This document shows positions 8,562-16,980 of a stretch of DNA of 40,161 bases, piece after piece. The DNA comes from Candidatus Cloacimonadota bacterium (GTDB lineage Bacteria; Cloacimonadota; Cloacimonadia; Cloacimonadales; TCS61): NCBI GenBank assembly GCA_021735645.1, contig JAIPGP010000027.1, forward strand, positions 1 to 40,161, in the 5' to 3' direction. How positions within the stretch are numbered: position 1 is the first letter of the stretch; each line of letters begins with the position of its first letter. A program made the position numbers and the translations under genes. Under the pieces are notes generated by a model. It ran no database searches. It saw only the letters and a list, made by a program, of their open reading frames with translations, and was not told the origin of the DNA.

Positions 8562-8720
8562 AACCCCGAATGGGGTTACACTTGCGTGGTGCAGCCCCTT
8601 CAGGGCTGAGTTTGGTTATAATATGAACCATGGGTTTCACCCATGGCTATTAGGCTTCGCCGTAGTACTGCCCCTTCAGGGCAATTTGAAACCCGTTTTC
8701 ATTTTAATTTCGGGGGGAAG
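8562..8720. repeat. REP-like cluster of short GC-rich hairpins
   Basis: A run of small stems: AACCCC-GAAT-GGGGTT (8562-8577), AGCCC-CTTCA-GGGCT (8593-8607), CCATGGGT-TTC-ACCCATGG (8628-8646) and GCCC-CTTCA-GGGC (8670-8682), ending with AAACCCG...TTTCGGGG. Intergenic elements with the CCATGGGTTTCACCCATGG and CCCCTTCAGGG hairpins recur, from memory, in many bacterial genomes; REP-type elements of this sort can be mobilised by REP-associated tyrosine transposases. No such transposase lies in this window. The block ends about 100 bp before the start of the next gene. Confidence 0.6.
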
Positions 8721-8823
8721 CCAGAATAAAAGAAAACCACTTGACAAAAAATAAGGAGAAAGGCAATTAGTGTTCCGGTTATGTAACACTAAATAAGAGT
8801 GGGATACTCTGAAGGAGATGGCT

Positions 8824-11193
8824 ATGAATATAAGGCCTTGTTTACAGGCAATATTATTGCTTAGTTTTATTTTTCCTGTAATGTTGATGGGAAATGCCAT
8901 GTTTGAGGAGGCGACGATAATTGAGGATACCAATGGAGCCTGTGCATTAGCATCGGCAGACTTTAATCTTGATGGCTGGGCGGATATCGTATATACCTGC
9001 AATCCGGGTCATCATATTAAGTGGCTGGAAAATAATGGTGGTCTGGATTTTACTCCTCATATGATCATAGAGGGATTCACCAATGCCAAGGCAATTGATG
9101 TCTGTGATATAAATCAGGATGGCTATCCTGATTTTGTGGCAACAGCAAAGGGGGCAGATAAAATATCCTGGTTTGAGAATGATCACAGTGGCAGTTTCAT
9201 AGAGCATGAAATTACATCAAGCTGGGACGAACCGGGGTTTGTGCAGGTAAAAGACCATTTGAGCGGTCAATTTGTGGATATTAATTCTGATGGAGAAGTA
9301 GATATACTGGCAACCGCCTGCACCTCAGGACGTCTGGGCTGGTTTGAGAATGATGGCGAGGAGAATTTCACTGAGCATATCATCAAAGATGGATGGACGA
9401 TTGTGAGTGGAGCAGCAGCAATCGACCTTGATGGAGATGGATATTGTGATATTCTGGCAGCAGCTCAGGGGGGAGGAATCTGCTGGCTGGAGAATATAGG
9501 AGATGACGAAGAATTTGTGGAACACCAGCTGTTTAATGAGTGGGATAAACCTAACTGGATACAGGCTGGTTATATAAATGATGATGAATACTTAGACTTT
9601 GCAGCTACATCCTGCGGCAGCAGTGATGCGGTAGGCTGGTTTGAAAATGACGGCAATCAGAATTTCAGTCTGCATCTGCTGCGTGATAATTATAATGGAG
9701 CACGCTGTCCGGTTCTAAGTGACATTGATGAGGATGGCGATATGGACATCTTTTCCATCGCCTGGCAGACAGGAATAGCTACTTTCTTTGAGAATGAGGG
9801 TGAGGAAAATTACCGGGAATGGACTATCAGTAATGATGCAGTTGATCTTCTGAAACTTTTTGTAGTCAATCTGGATAATGATGCTGATCTTGATATCATT
9901 GGCTGCACAGCAGTGTATGGAGTCCATCACATTAGATGGTGGGAAAGTCTGGATAATTTTCTGCTCTGCGACTTTGAGTCTGACATTCAAACGGGTCATG
10001 CTCCACTTGGCGTCAGCTTCATTCCTGAAATCTACAGTAAGCCGGAAGTATTTTCTTACTGCTGGGATTTTAATAATGACGGTATTATGGATAGCACAAT
10101 TCCTGCTCCTGAATATGAATATCTGCTTCCTGCCAGTTATGATGTACACCTGAGTGTAACTAACGGTTATACAGTAGAAGATGCACTCAGAGAAGATTAT
10201 ATCAGAGTATTTGATGGAGAAAGCGCTCTTTTATTCACCGCAGGGAGTAATCACGTATCCATTCCGGCTGTTGAGGCTATTAATCTGACAGAAGCTTTTA
10301 CATTTGAAGGTTGGATAAAAGCAGATGCTTATGGTTATAATCCGGTAACAGGTATGGGCAGGATCATGGATAAAACCAATGTCACCCTGTTTCTCTCACA
10401 AAGTTATCCGCTTTACAACTCAAATTGCCTGGTAGTAAAAATGATCCATGCAGATGGCACAGTCAGCTTTGTCTCCACACCGGATAATTCCATAGTCCTG
10501 CATGAGGGAACTCACATAGCGGTGAGTTATGCTGGTGAATTAAAGGTCTATCTGAATGGAATAGAGCAGATACTTACCTATCATACCGCACCCTCAGGAG
10601 CTGTGGCAGATAATTCCACTCAAGCTCTAATCATTGGGAACATAACAACCACCAATGCTGCTTTTACAGGAATCATTGATGAGGTGCGTGTGTGGGACAT
10701 GGTTCGCAGCCAGCAGGAGATAATGGCAAATATGACGCAATATCTGAATGGCACAGAGTCGGGACTGGCTGGATACTGGCAATTCAATGAAGGCAATGGC
10801 GATCAGACCTTTGATCTCACCCAGACCTGCCCGGACGGTGCTATCTGCAATTGCTCCTGGGTGCAGGGCACTCCTTTTGATCTGACAGCAGCTAATCAGG
10901 AAGATATTCTTTCCCCTCAAATATCTCAACTTACTATTTTCCCCAATCCTTTCAATCCGCAAACCTGTGTTAACTTCCATCTGGCAGAAGCCGGAAAGGT
11001 GGAACTGACTGTATATAACCTGAAAGGTCAGCAGATCAGGAAGCTTATCTCCGCAAATCTGAGCGAAGGTGAGCACAGTATCATCTGGAATGGCGTAGAT
11101 GAAGCAGGAAAGGGCGTAAGTTCAGGTATCTATTTATTCTGTATGGAAACTGTCGAGCAGAGAATCTTCCAAAAAGCTCTGCTATTGAAATAA
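8824..11193 (+). CDS. Secreted FG-GAP/PKD/LamG protein with type IX sorting domain
   Basis: A 789-residue exported protein. ATG 8824 is preferred over ATG 8818 because GGAG at 8814-8817 would abut 8818 but is 6 bp from 8824. After a signal peptide (ALLLSFIFPVMLMGNA-like, to ~residue 26) come about seven FG-GAP/VCBS-type repeats, each with a calcium-style DxNxDGxxD loop and a WFEN motif (for example DFNLDGWADI, DINQDGYPDF, DLDGDGYCDI; ~30-380). Next are a PKD-like domain (GVSFIPEIYS...YCWDFNNDGIMDS, ~395-460), a LamG/concanavalin-like domain (FTFEGWIKAD...GIIDEVRVWD..., ~480-640) and the sorting domain (IFPNPFNPQTCVNFHL...VYNLKGQQIRK...SGIYLF...KALLLK). It likely folds as a surface beta-propeller with carbohydrate- or matrix-binding modules. 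No catalytic residues were recognised. TTGACA at 8741-8746 may be its -35 box. Confidence 0.85.
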   Translation: MNIRPCLQAILLLSFIFPVMLMGNAMFEEATIIEDTNGACALASADFNLDGWADIVYTCNPGHHIKWLENNGGLDFTPHMIIEGFTNAKAIDVCDINQDGYPDFVATAKGADKISWFENDHSGSFIEHEITSSWDEPGFVQVKDHLSGQFVDINSDGEVDILATACTSGRLGWFENDGEENFTEHIIKDGWTIVSGAAAIDLDGDGYCDILAAAQGGGICWLENIGDDEEFVEHQLFNEWDKPNWIQAGYINDDEYLDFAATSCGSSDAVGWFENDGNQNFSLHLLRDNYNGARCPVLSDIDEDGDMDIFSIAWQTGIATFFENEGEENYREWTISNDAVDLLKLFVVNLDNDADLDIIGCTAVYGVHHIRWWESLDNFLLCDFESDIQTGHAPLGVSFIPEIYSKPEVFSYCWDFNNDGIMDSTIPAPEYEYLLPASYDVHLSVTNGYTVEDALREDYIRVFDGESALLFTAGSNHVSIPAVEAINLTEAFTFEGWIKADAYGYNPVTGMGRIMDKTNVTLFLSQSYPLYNSNCLVVKMIHADGTVSFVSTPDNSIVLHEGTHIAVSYAGELKVYLNGIEQILTYHTAPSGAVADNSTQALIIGNITTTNAAFTGIIDEVRVWDMVRSQQEIMANMTQYLNGTESGLAGYWQFNEGNGDQTFDLTQTCPDGAICNCSWVQGTPFDLTAANQEDILSPQISQLTIFPNPFNPQTCVNFHLAEAGKVELTVYNLKGQQIRKLISANLSEGEHSIIWNGVDEAGKGVSSGIYLFCMETVEQRIFQKALLLK

Positions 11194-11215
11194 ATATTTC
11201 CCCCGAACCGAGTGG

Positions 11216-11244
11216 ATGATGTCAGGAATCTTTCCTGACATCAT
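11216..11244 (+). terminator. Hairpin after the FG-GAP protein gene
   Basis: Perfect 13-bp stem: ATGATGTCAGGAA pairs with TTCCTGACATCAT around a TCT loop, 22 bp after the stop at 11193. No strong T-run follows, so termination is inferred from position and stem strength. Confidence 0.6.
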
Positions 11245-11347
11245 TCCTCTCACGGAGTTCTTTGTTGCTTAGGGTTATTATTTATTTGATTTAAGAGATT
11301 CTCCCTTTTCTCTTTATATAATTGATAAAGTTATGGGGAGTAATATA

Positions 11348-11720
11348 ATGATCGATATAGATAGAAACAATCTGGGAGTTTCCTCTTCGCCTTATTTGAG
11401 GCAGCATGCTGATAATCCTGTGCACTGGCAGGAATGGAGTATAGAAGTTCTGGAATATGCGAAAGAGCATAATAAACCGCTGCTGGTTTCTGTGGGATAT
11501 GCCACTTGTCACTGGTGTCATGTAATGGCTCAGGAAGCTCAGTTTCCTGCTCATAGCAGTCTGCTGTTTCTGCTGAGTTATCAAGGAACCTATCCTGATC
11601 CTGAGCTTAAAAAACTTCTGCCGACCTGGCTGGATAATTCCGCACTTTGAAAAGTTGCTCTATGACCAGGCAATGCATATTTGGTATGGGGAAAGGCTTT
11701 GTGAACAGGGTGAACTATAA
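11348..11720 (+). pseudogene. Remnant of a DUF255/YyaL (thioredoxin-domain, spermatogenesis-associated 20 type) gene
   Basis: ATG 11348 with GGGGAG at 11334-11339 opens a normal DUF255 start: [22 protein letters not shown], then [18 protein letters not shown] with the family CxxC (CHWC). The expected ESFED sequence is missing; the frame runs through unrelated residues to a TGA at 11648-11650. In another frame, from about 11624, the later family block [11 protein letters not shown] appears (usual form PHFEKMLYDQA), followed by HIWYGERLCEQGEL and a stop at 11718-11720. Full members are around 600-700 residues, so an internal deletion, a frameshift and loss of the whole C-terminal glycosidase-like part explain the locus. 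It follows the terminator of the FG-GAP gene and borders a repeat island that may have caused the loss. The start and RBS are intact, so a short truncated peptide might still be made. Confidence 0.85.
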
Positions 11721-11909
11721 TGAATTTAATGTAATCGTTTTATTTATTTATCAGAGATGATTAATCTACATGGTTAGAAGATTATAATTTGAGGTTGAAA
11801 ATATCTATCGCTCAGTTTAGGTAAAAGTTAAATATAGGGGTATGTATATCTCAAAATGGGCAAAAATGTAAGTTTTTGTTGTAATTGATATTATTGCAGT
11901 GAGTTATGA

Positions 11910-11950
11910 CCTTACATTTTCCTTACATTTCCTTACATTCCTTACATTTT
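11910..11950 (+). repeat. Four CCTTACATT direct repeats at about one helical turn
   Basis: CCTTACATT(T) occurs at 11910, 11921, 11931 and 11940, with spacings of 11, 10 and 9 bp. On the other strand the unit reads AATGTAAGG, related to the AATGTAA phrases scattered over the next 1.5 kb. Confidence 0.7.
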
Positions 11951-12002
11951 TTCATCAATAAATTATTAAAGGGGGAAAGAGGTGAATAGTGAATGGAAGA
12001 GG

Positions 12003-12039
12003 AGGGATTGAGGGATTGAGGGATTGAGGGATTGAGGGA
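12003..12039 (+). repeat. 8-bp tandem repeat, 4.6 copies
   Basis: Perfect AGGGATTG units at 12003, 12011, 12019 and 12027, and a partial unit to 12039; a simple-sequence tract prone to slippage. Confidence 0.85.
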
Positions 12040-12639
12040 AGGAAGATGTGAAGATGAGAGGATGCGAAAGTGTGAAGAGGAGAAGGGAGGGCTTATTCTC
12101 TGGTAAACTATTAGCTTCAGCCCTGTGATTAGCTTTAAAGTCCAGTAATGACTGTTCTTTTTGGAGAAATGAGTATGGGTCTTGCATCGTTTTCATAATA
12201 AACCTCTTTTTTTTTACAAAAATAAATTATTCACTAATATAATGATATAATGACCTTAACTAACACAGTTCAATATTGCGTAATAACATGTATTTTGTGA
12301 AGAAATAAAAAAGCGTATTATGAGTGAATTAGACATAAGGAAAAAAGGGTGATGCGAAGATGAAAATAGAACACGGTGTATGCGGAGGTTGCGGATAAAA
12401 GAAGCAAAGATGAGAAAACGCTATGTCTAAGAAAAAAGATTAAATCATCCTGCCGGGCTGGCAGTGCATTGTAGCAATTGCATCCTTGCTCTGGTGCGGG
12501 GGACATGGACTGACTGAGTAAGAAATAAAATGTAGAACGCGGATTGGATGGATGGTCACGGATAATGTAATGTGTTTTTTGGCTGTGAACTGTGAATAGT
12601 GAACAGTGAATTGAAATGTAATGTAATGTAAGATTTATT

Positions 12640-13117
12640 AACCGCGAAAGCCGCGAAATTACGCGAAAGAATGTAATGTAAGAGATTTTTACCACAGAGG
12701 CACAGAGAACGTAGAGAACGCAGGGGACAAATGTAATGTGAAATAAAGAGATAGATTATTTTACATGGCTGGAGGTGGACAATGTATGCGTGCATCCTTG
12801 CTCTGGAATTACATTGCATTTAATTCAACATTCAAAATCCAAACTTCAAAATTATTCATTAACCGCGAAAGCCGCGAAATTACGCGAAAGAATGTAATGT
12901 AAGAGATTTTTACCACAGAGGCACAGAGGACGTAGAGTACGCAGGGGACAAATGTAATGTGAAATAAAGAGATAGATTATTTTACATGGCTGGAGGTGGA
13001 CATTGTATGCGTGCATCCTTGCTCAGGAATTACATTGCATTTAATTCAACATTCAAAATCCAAACTTCAAAATTATTCATTAACCGCGAAAGCCGCGAAA
13101 TTACGCGAAAGAATGTA
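12640..13117 (+). repeat. 221-bp tandem duplication with partial third copy
   Basis: The unit starting AACCGCGAAAGCCGCGAAAT occupies 12640-12860 and 12861-13081, differing at only a handful of positions, and its first ~36 bp recur at 13082-13117. Each unit contains the GCGAA block, an AATGT run, a CCACAGAGGCACAGAG block, a CATGGCTGGAGGTGGAC block and an ATTCAACATTCAAAATCC block. The GCGAA block alone appears once more at 13412-13442, and degenerate forms occur at ~13204 and ~13323. Confidence 0.9.
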
Positions 13118-13509
13118 TTCTATAAGCGTGATTGGGAAAAGAAGTGAATAGTGAATGGGGAAGTCGAGACTCGGGGAATAAAATGTAATGTAAGATTTAT
13201 TCAGCCGCGAACAAACGCGAACAAAATATGAAATGCCTGATAAATCAGGTCTAACTTTCAAACTCTCCAACTCTTAAGCTCTCAATTCTAATCACGGATT
13301 GTAATGTAATGCAGGAATTTATAGCCGCGAATAGGCTTCATAAATTATGCCCCATCAAGACAAACCGAACAAACGCAAACTAATGAAACGGAATGTAAGT
13401 AAGATTTTTTTAACCGCGAAAGCCGCGAAATTACGCGAAATAATGTAATGTGAAGTAATGTAATGTAATTTCGACGATGGATGGCTTGGATAATGAGATT
13501 TCCTGATAG

Positions 13510-14433
13510 TTACCAGGATTTCAGCCAGGCGTCGCAGATATCATAATCTGTGAAGCCAACTGATTGATAGAATTGATGAGCAGGCTCTTCCTCAGAAACT
13601 ACTATTGCCAGAGTAGCTCCTATCTCAGCAGAGCGGCGCAATCCTTCCAGCATCAATGCTCTACCCAGGCCCTGCCTGTGAAAATCCTTATCGATTCCTA
13701 CCGGTTCAAAAAGAGCAGTTCGCAGATAATCATCAAACCAGACAGTAGCAAATCCTACAACTTTGCCCTCCGGCGATTCCATTACTACATCCAGATCTCG
13801 TCTGTATAATGGTGCGTTTTGCAAATTTTTGAACCATTCCCAGCCTTCGTATTTCTCATCAGGCTCATCGGGATGAAAAGCTGTCCAGGACGCCCAGCTC
13901 CGGGAAACAACGTCATCCCCGCTTCCCTGCGAGCGCAAAATAAAACCCTTTGGTATCTTTATCTGAGGTATATTACTTAAGACATAATATCGCTCTCTGG
14001 TATTAATATCCTGACGTTCAAAGCCCTTGCTTTGCAATATCTCATTTCGCAATTTGTCATCTCTATGCGACCAGATATAGAGAATATTTTCACCTTTATC
14101 ATTTTTCTTACTCAGATACTGCAAAGCAGTTTCGATGATCTCTGCCTCAAATTTTACGGTTTTATAATTCGGATGAATATCAATTACCGCATCCCGGCGA
14201 CCGGCAGGATGCATAACTGCCATAATTTCACCCGCATCAGATTCCCAAAACCAGATCAGATCATCAATTTCCCGCTCAAAACAGTTACGGTTAACATGCC
14301 AGCGCCAGTAATCCAGTTCTGCCGGCAGCCATGATTTCTTTCTTTTGTTACTGGATAAAAAACATTCCCGAAGAAATGTCCTGATTCTCCAGAAATCATC
14401 CTCACAACCAAATTTTTTTAATTTGTATAACAT
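13510..14433 (-). CDS. GNAT-family N-acetyltransferase
   Basis: A 307-residue cytoplasmic acetyltransferase. The C-terminal GNAT fold (~160-307) shows the strand VVGFATVWFDD, the strand TALFEPVGIDKDFHRQGLGRALM with the acetyl-CoA pyrophosphate loop R253-Q-G-L-G-R-A (Q/RxxGxG/A), and the closing AHQFYQSVGF motif. The N-terminal half (~1-155) has weaker GNAT-like features (EIMAVMHPAG, ILQSKGFERQ), so the protein may be a tandem pseudo-dimeric GNAT. The acceptor is unknown. ATG 14433 is preceded by GGAAGG. It is a single gene on the same strand as the paralogue at 14553 but separated from it by a hairpin. Confidence 0.85.
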   Translation of the reverse strand: MLYKLKKFGCEDDFWRIRTFLRECFLSSNKRKKSWLPAELDYWRWHVNRNCFEREIDDLIWFWESDAGEIMAVMHPAGRRDAVIDIHPNYKTVKFEAEIIETALQYLSKKNDKGENILYIWSHRDDKLRNEILQSKGFERQDINTRERYYVLSNIPQIKIPKGFILRSQGSGDDVVSRSWASWTAFHPDEPDEKYEGWEWFKNLQNAPLYRRDLDVVMESPEGKVVGFATVWFDDYLRTALFEPVGIDKDFHRQGLGRALMLEGLRRSAEIGATLAIVVSEEEPAHQFYQSVGFTDYDICDAWLKSW

Positions 14434-14506
14434 TTTATTCCTTCCAGTTACAATTATTATCAGTCCTTAATATACCAATGAGAACAATGGGAGGCAGTGT
14501 TAATGT

Positions 14507-14536
14507 AGATAAAGCCCCGTTTCAGAGGCTTTATCT
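14507..14536. terminator. Terminator-like hairpin after the first paralogue
   Basis: AGATAAAGCC (14507-14516) pairs with GGCTTTATCT (14527-14536) around a 10-base loop, 17 bp downstream of the stop of the minus-strand gene at 14553. The T-run on the minus side is poor, so efficiency is uncertain. Confidence 0.5.
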
Positions 14537-14552
14537 TTGTAAAATATGATGA

Positions 14553-16673
14553 CTATTTGAGTAAGATCATTTTGCCAGTTGCGGACTCCTGATCAGTTAC
14601 AATGCGATAGAAATATACTCCGGAAGGAGCAGTTTCTGCATTCCAGATAAGATCATGCTGTCCAGCATCGAAGTGTTCATCGGCAATAGTTTCCACTTTT
14701 TGTCCCTTGATATTATAAACATCTATCCTGACATTTGAAGATTGATCAAGATTGAAAGCTATTCTGGTTTCAGGATTGAAAGGATTAGGATAATTTCTTG
14801 CTGAAAGATTATTTTCAACTATTGCATTATTATCAGTATCAGAATAAGTGATGCGTACAGCAGCATACTGGAAAGTGGAACCATTATTCAAGCCGTGCTG
14901 CCGACTGTGGAATGAGCCATAATCATTATCATCCAGGAAGAAGAGGTGAAGAATTGATTCTCCGGTATATTCATCAGCTTCTATCCTGTCTCCCGGATAG
15001 ACAAAACATGGAATCATGCCATCGAGTTCTTCCACATAATTTTCACTGGCAGGATTGGCATTCATAAAAATGGGATCACTCCAGTTCATGCCCCAGTCAT
15101 TGGAAATGCAGATAGCGATTTCCGGTTTTGCTACCCAGCTCTCGAAACCAGCAGTACCTTCATTAGCTTCCTTGGCATTGAGACCATCTACCCAGACATA
15201 AGCCATCACGCCAGTCTCCGGGTTACTGGTCACATAGTACTGGTTATAATAAAAGGCAGAATCCTCGTCGTAATGAAAGATGGGCCAGTCATTAGCCCAC
15301 ATGGGCATATTGTCATCATAAGTATCATCATATTCGCCGTCTTCATCCAGATCCCAGGGTTTCATGGGAACACCATCATTAGGATTTGCTCCGGCAGGGT
15401 ATACATCAGTGAAACTGAATTCGTGAGTAGTGAGATCAAATCTGAATATCTTGGGATAAATCTGGTACCAGAGCGGACGATACATACTGAGCTCAGTAGG
15501 GCTGACATCGAATAGTATCCCTAAAGAGCCACCCCAGACTACACAGTTACCATCTTCAGCAGGATACATATTGAATCTTCCGGAATCGATAGGAGTCTGA
15601 TATACTGAATCATAAGGAACAGTAGGAGAATTTTCTAAATCTGAATAAAGATAGTAAGTATCTCCACTATCAGCATCTATCCAGGTGGGATTATCTTCAG
15701 GAATCTGGATGTCGGCATAATATTCCACAAATTCACCTTCACCGTAATTCTCATTCACAAAGCAGAAATACTCATCGGGATCATAGTCAACATCAGAAAC
15801 GCGGTAGCCGGCAAAAATGACTTTATTATCGATAACAGTCCATGATCTGAATCCGCGGTACCACATAGGGTCTTCGGCATTCCAGCTATCAAAAGTAGCT
15901 ATCGTGCGATATGACCAGACCAGGTCACTTTGCTCCGAAAGATCATCAACATCAAAATCTGCATAGCAGAGTATGGGGTTTTCAGACGGATAGCCCACAT
16001 CTCCGTCAGCTTCATTGGCATTTGAGGCTACTACATAAACGCGCTGCTTATCAGGAACAGGTGAAGGACCTATAATGATCTCAGGCCACATGAATTCGTC
16101 ATCTTCAGTGGGATCAGGGATGGGTGGGTCGTCAGAGTCTATCAGTTGAATAACCGGATCTTTCCAAAGTCCTGGACCCTGAATAATGTGATAAAGGTCA
16201 TAAGTAACGAGGCAATCGACAGTTTCCGGTGTTGAAGGTATTGCTGCGTGCCAGGTGGCAAATACATTTCCAGTCTGCTGATCAACTTCTGCATCACAAT
16301 AATAACCTACTTCTCCAAGACCCCCAGATGCCTGCACAATGCCATTGGCATCAATGTAACTGTAATTAACTTCGCTGATATTAACCTGGTCTTTCACACG
16401 GTAAACAATATAGATGCCGCCACCGTGATCTTCCGGCTGCAGAGCAATAGGCAAAGCACTATAGGCTTGAAAGTAATCAGCGTAATTCGTCAGTAAGGGT
16501 TGTGGGGGAATTTCCCATTCCCAATCTGGAGCTTCTCGGGTTACGGGTCTGGTATTTGCTAAGGCATTAACTGAAAAGTCCGGTGTGGCATCGATAGTTC
16601 TGACCGACATTCTTTCAGCAACTGCACTAATAGCAAGTACCAGCAACATACAGAGAATGAAGAACTTCTTCAT
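14553..16673 (-). CDS. Secreted Asp-box protein with type IX sorting domain (paralogue 1)
   Basis: A 706-residue exported protein of a three-copy family in this window. The signal peptide is MKKFFILCMLLVLAISAVAE, and AGGAGG precedes ATG 16673. The body begins with WEWEIPPQPLLTNYADYFQAY and contains alternating strand blocks and at least one Asp-box (SNDWGMNW, SxDxGxTW type, ~residue 550), as found in sialidase-like and sortilin-like beta-propellers; a propeller fold is an inference. A short acidic loop (DLDEDGEYDDTYDD, ~455) may bind calcium. The sorting domain closes the protein (NYPNPFNPETRIAFNLDQ...IYNIKGQKV...SGVYFY...KMILLK). No active-site set was recognised. It has its own promoter and leader, copied from or to paralogue 2. 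Its sorting domain resembles that of the remnant at 6066 more than that of paralogue 2. Confidence 0.82.
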   Translation of the reverse strand: MKKFFILCMLLVLAISAVAERMSVRTIDATPDFSVNALANTRPVTREAPDWEWEIPPQPLLTNYADYFQAYSALPIALQPEDHGGGIYIVYRVKDQVNISEVNYSYIDANGIVQASGGLGEVGYYCDAEVDQQTGNVFATWHAAIPSTPETVDCLVTYDLYHIIQGPGLWKDPVIQLIDSDDPPIPDPTEDDEFMWPEIIIGPSPVPDKQRVYVVASNANEADGDVGYPSENPILCYADFDVDDLSEQSDLVWSYRTIATFDSWNAEDPMWYRGFRSWTVIDNKVIFAGYRVSDVDYDPDEYFCFVNENYGEGEFVEYYADIQIPEDNPTWIDADSGDTYYLYSDLENSPTVPYDSVYQTPIDSGRFNMYPAEDGNCVVWGGSLGILFDVSPTELSMYRPLWYQIYPKIFRFDLTTHEFSFTDVYPAGANPNDGVPMKPWDLDEDGEYDDTYDDNMPMWANDWPIFHYDEDSAFYYNQYYVTSNPETGVMAYVWVDGLNAKEANEGTAGFESWVAKPEIAICISNDWGMNWSDPIFMNANPASENYVEELDGMIPCFVYPGDRIEADEYTGESILHLFFLDDNDYGSFHSRQHGLNNGSTFQYAAVRITYSDTDNNAIVENNLSARNYPNPFNPETRIAFNLDQSSNVRIDVYNIKGQKVETIADEHFDAGQHDLIWNAETAPSGVYFYRIVTDQESATGKMILLK

Positions 16674-16689
16674 TTTTCCTCCTAAGGTT

Positions 16690-16851
16690 TTTTATGATCA
16701 TGCGAGTACCGGAAAAGCTATTCCCCCGAATATTTGTCACTCTCCCGGTACCTGCATTATACCTTATTTTGCTGCGTTACACAGTTTATAAAGATCTTTC
16801 TACGTCTTTTCACTAACATCATAATTTACATTTACTTTTTCTGGTTGTCAA
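16690..16851 (-). promoter_or_regulatory. Promoter and conserved leader of paralogue 1
   Basis: On the minus strand TTGACA (16846-16851), a 17-bp spacer and TAAATT (16823-16828) form a sigma70-like promoter about 150 bp before the ATG. The leader contains a pairing GTACCGG/CCGGTAC (16706-16712 with 16745-16751), a second TATAAT (16756-16761), and CCTTAGGAGG before the start. All of these features recur, with changes, upstream of paralogue 2. A structured leader is possible; I could not match it to a known riboswitch. Confidence 0.6.
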
Positions 16852-16888
16852 GGATTATATTTACTAAGCTGATTATTAGTCGGTGATC

Positions 16889-16926
16889 ATAGGTCTTATA
16901 GGACAGATATGACCTATAAGACCTAT
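16889..16926. repeat. Perfect palindrome of the ATAGG(T/A)C..AT repeat family
   Basis: ATAGGTCTTATAGG (16889-16902) and CCTATAAGACCTAT (16913-16926) are perfect inverted repeats around a 10-base loop. It lies 55 bp past the stop of paralogue 2, where it could act as a terminator-like hairpin. Related sequence occurs at ~19319 and 21092. Confidence 0.75.
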
Positions 16927-16980
16927 ACAATATCTCAGGCAGAAAAAAGCTGTAAATTTAACTGTTTCATATACTCCTGA

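Larger units (their letters stand above)
11721..13509. other. 1.8-kb gene-free island of low-complexity and repeated DNA
   Basis: No ORF here has convincing coding character; the open frames on the minus strand translate to Ser/Leu/Phe-rich low-complexity peptides. The region holds direct repeats of CCTTACATT, an 8-bp tandem repeat, many runs of the pentamer AATGT (AATGTAATGTAATG at ~12614, 12669, 12890, 13180, 13440), GTGAATAGTGAAT phrases (11982, 12592, 13145), a 221-bp tandem duplication and further GCGAA-rich copies. A degenerate relative of part of the 221-bp unit is seen near 12440-12500 (sharing GCATCCTTGCTCTGG). I see no CRISPR array, tRNA or IS. Confidence 0.7.

Noticed and set aside
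9715-10149. Long antisense frame within the FG-GAP gene
   Set aside because: It is a shadow of the periodic DxDGD codons on the other strand, without RBS or domain.
11966-12196. A 76-codon minus-strand frame starting MKTMQDPYSFLQKEQS with AGAGG upstream
   Set aside because: The second half is low-complexity translation of the 8-bp repeat, and no family is recognised. It could be the 5' stub of a lost gene, but the support is too thin.
12640-13117. CRISPR-like repetition
   Set aside because: Repeat units are 221 bp and contiguous, with no 25-40-bp repeat plus unique spacer pattern and no cas genes.
12318-13270. Several 65-125-codon minus-strand frames
   Set aside because: They cross the repeat units, are Ser/Leu/Phe-rich and change with each repeat copy; no RBS and no conserved domain.
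16700-16760. Possible T-box or glycine-riboswitch motif (GGTACCGGGAGAG) in the leader of paralogue 1
   Set aside because: Only one short block matches; the specifier, antiterminator and aptamer cores are missing and the gene is not an amino-acid gene.
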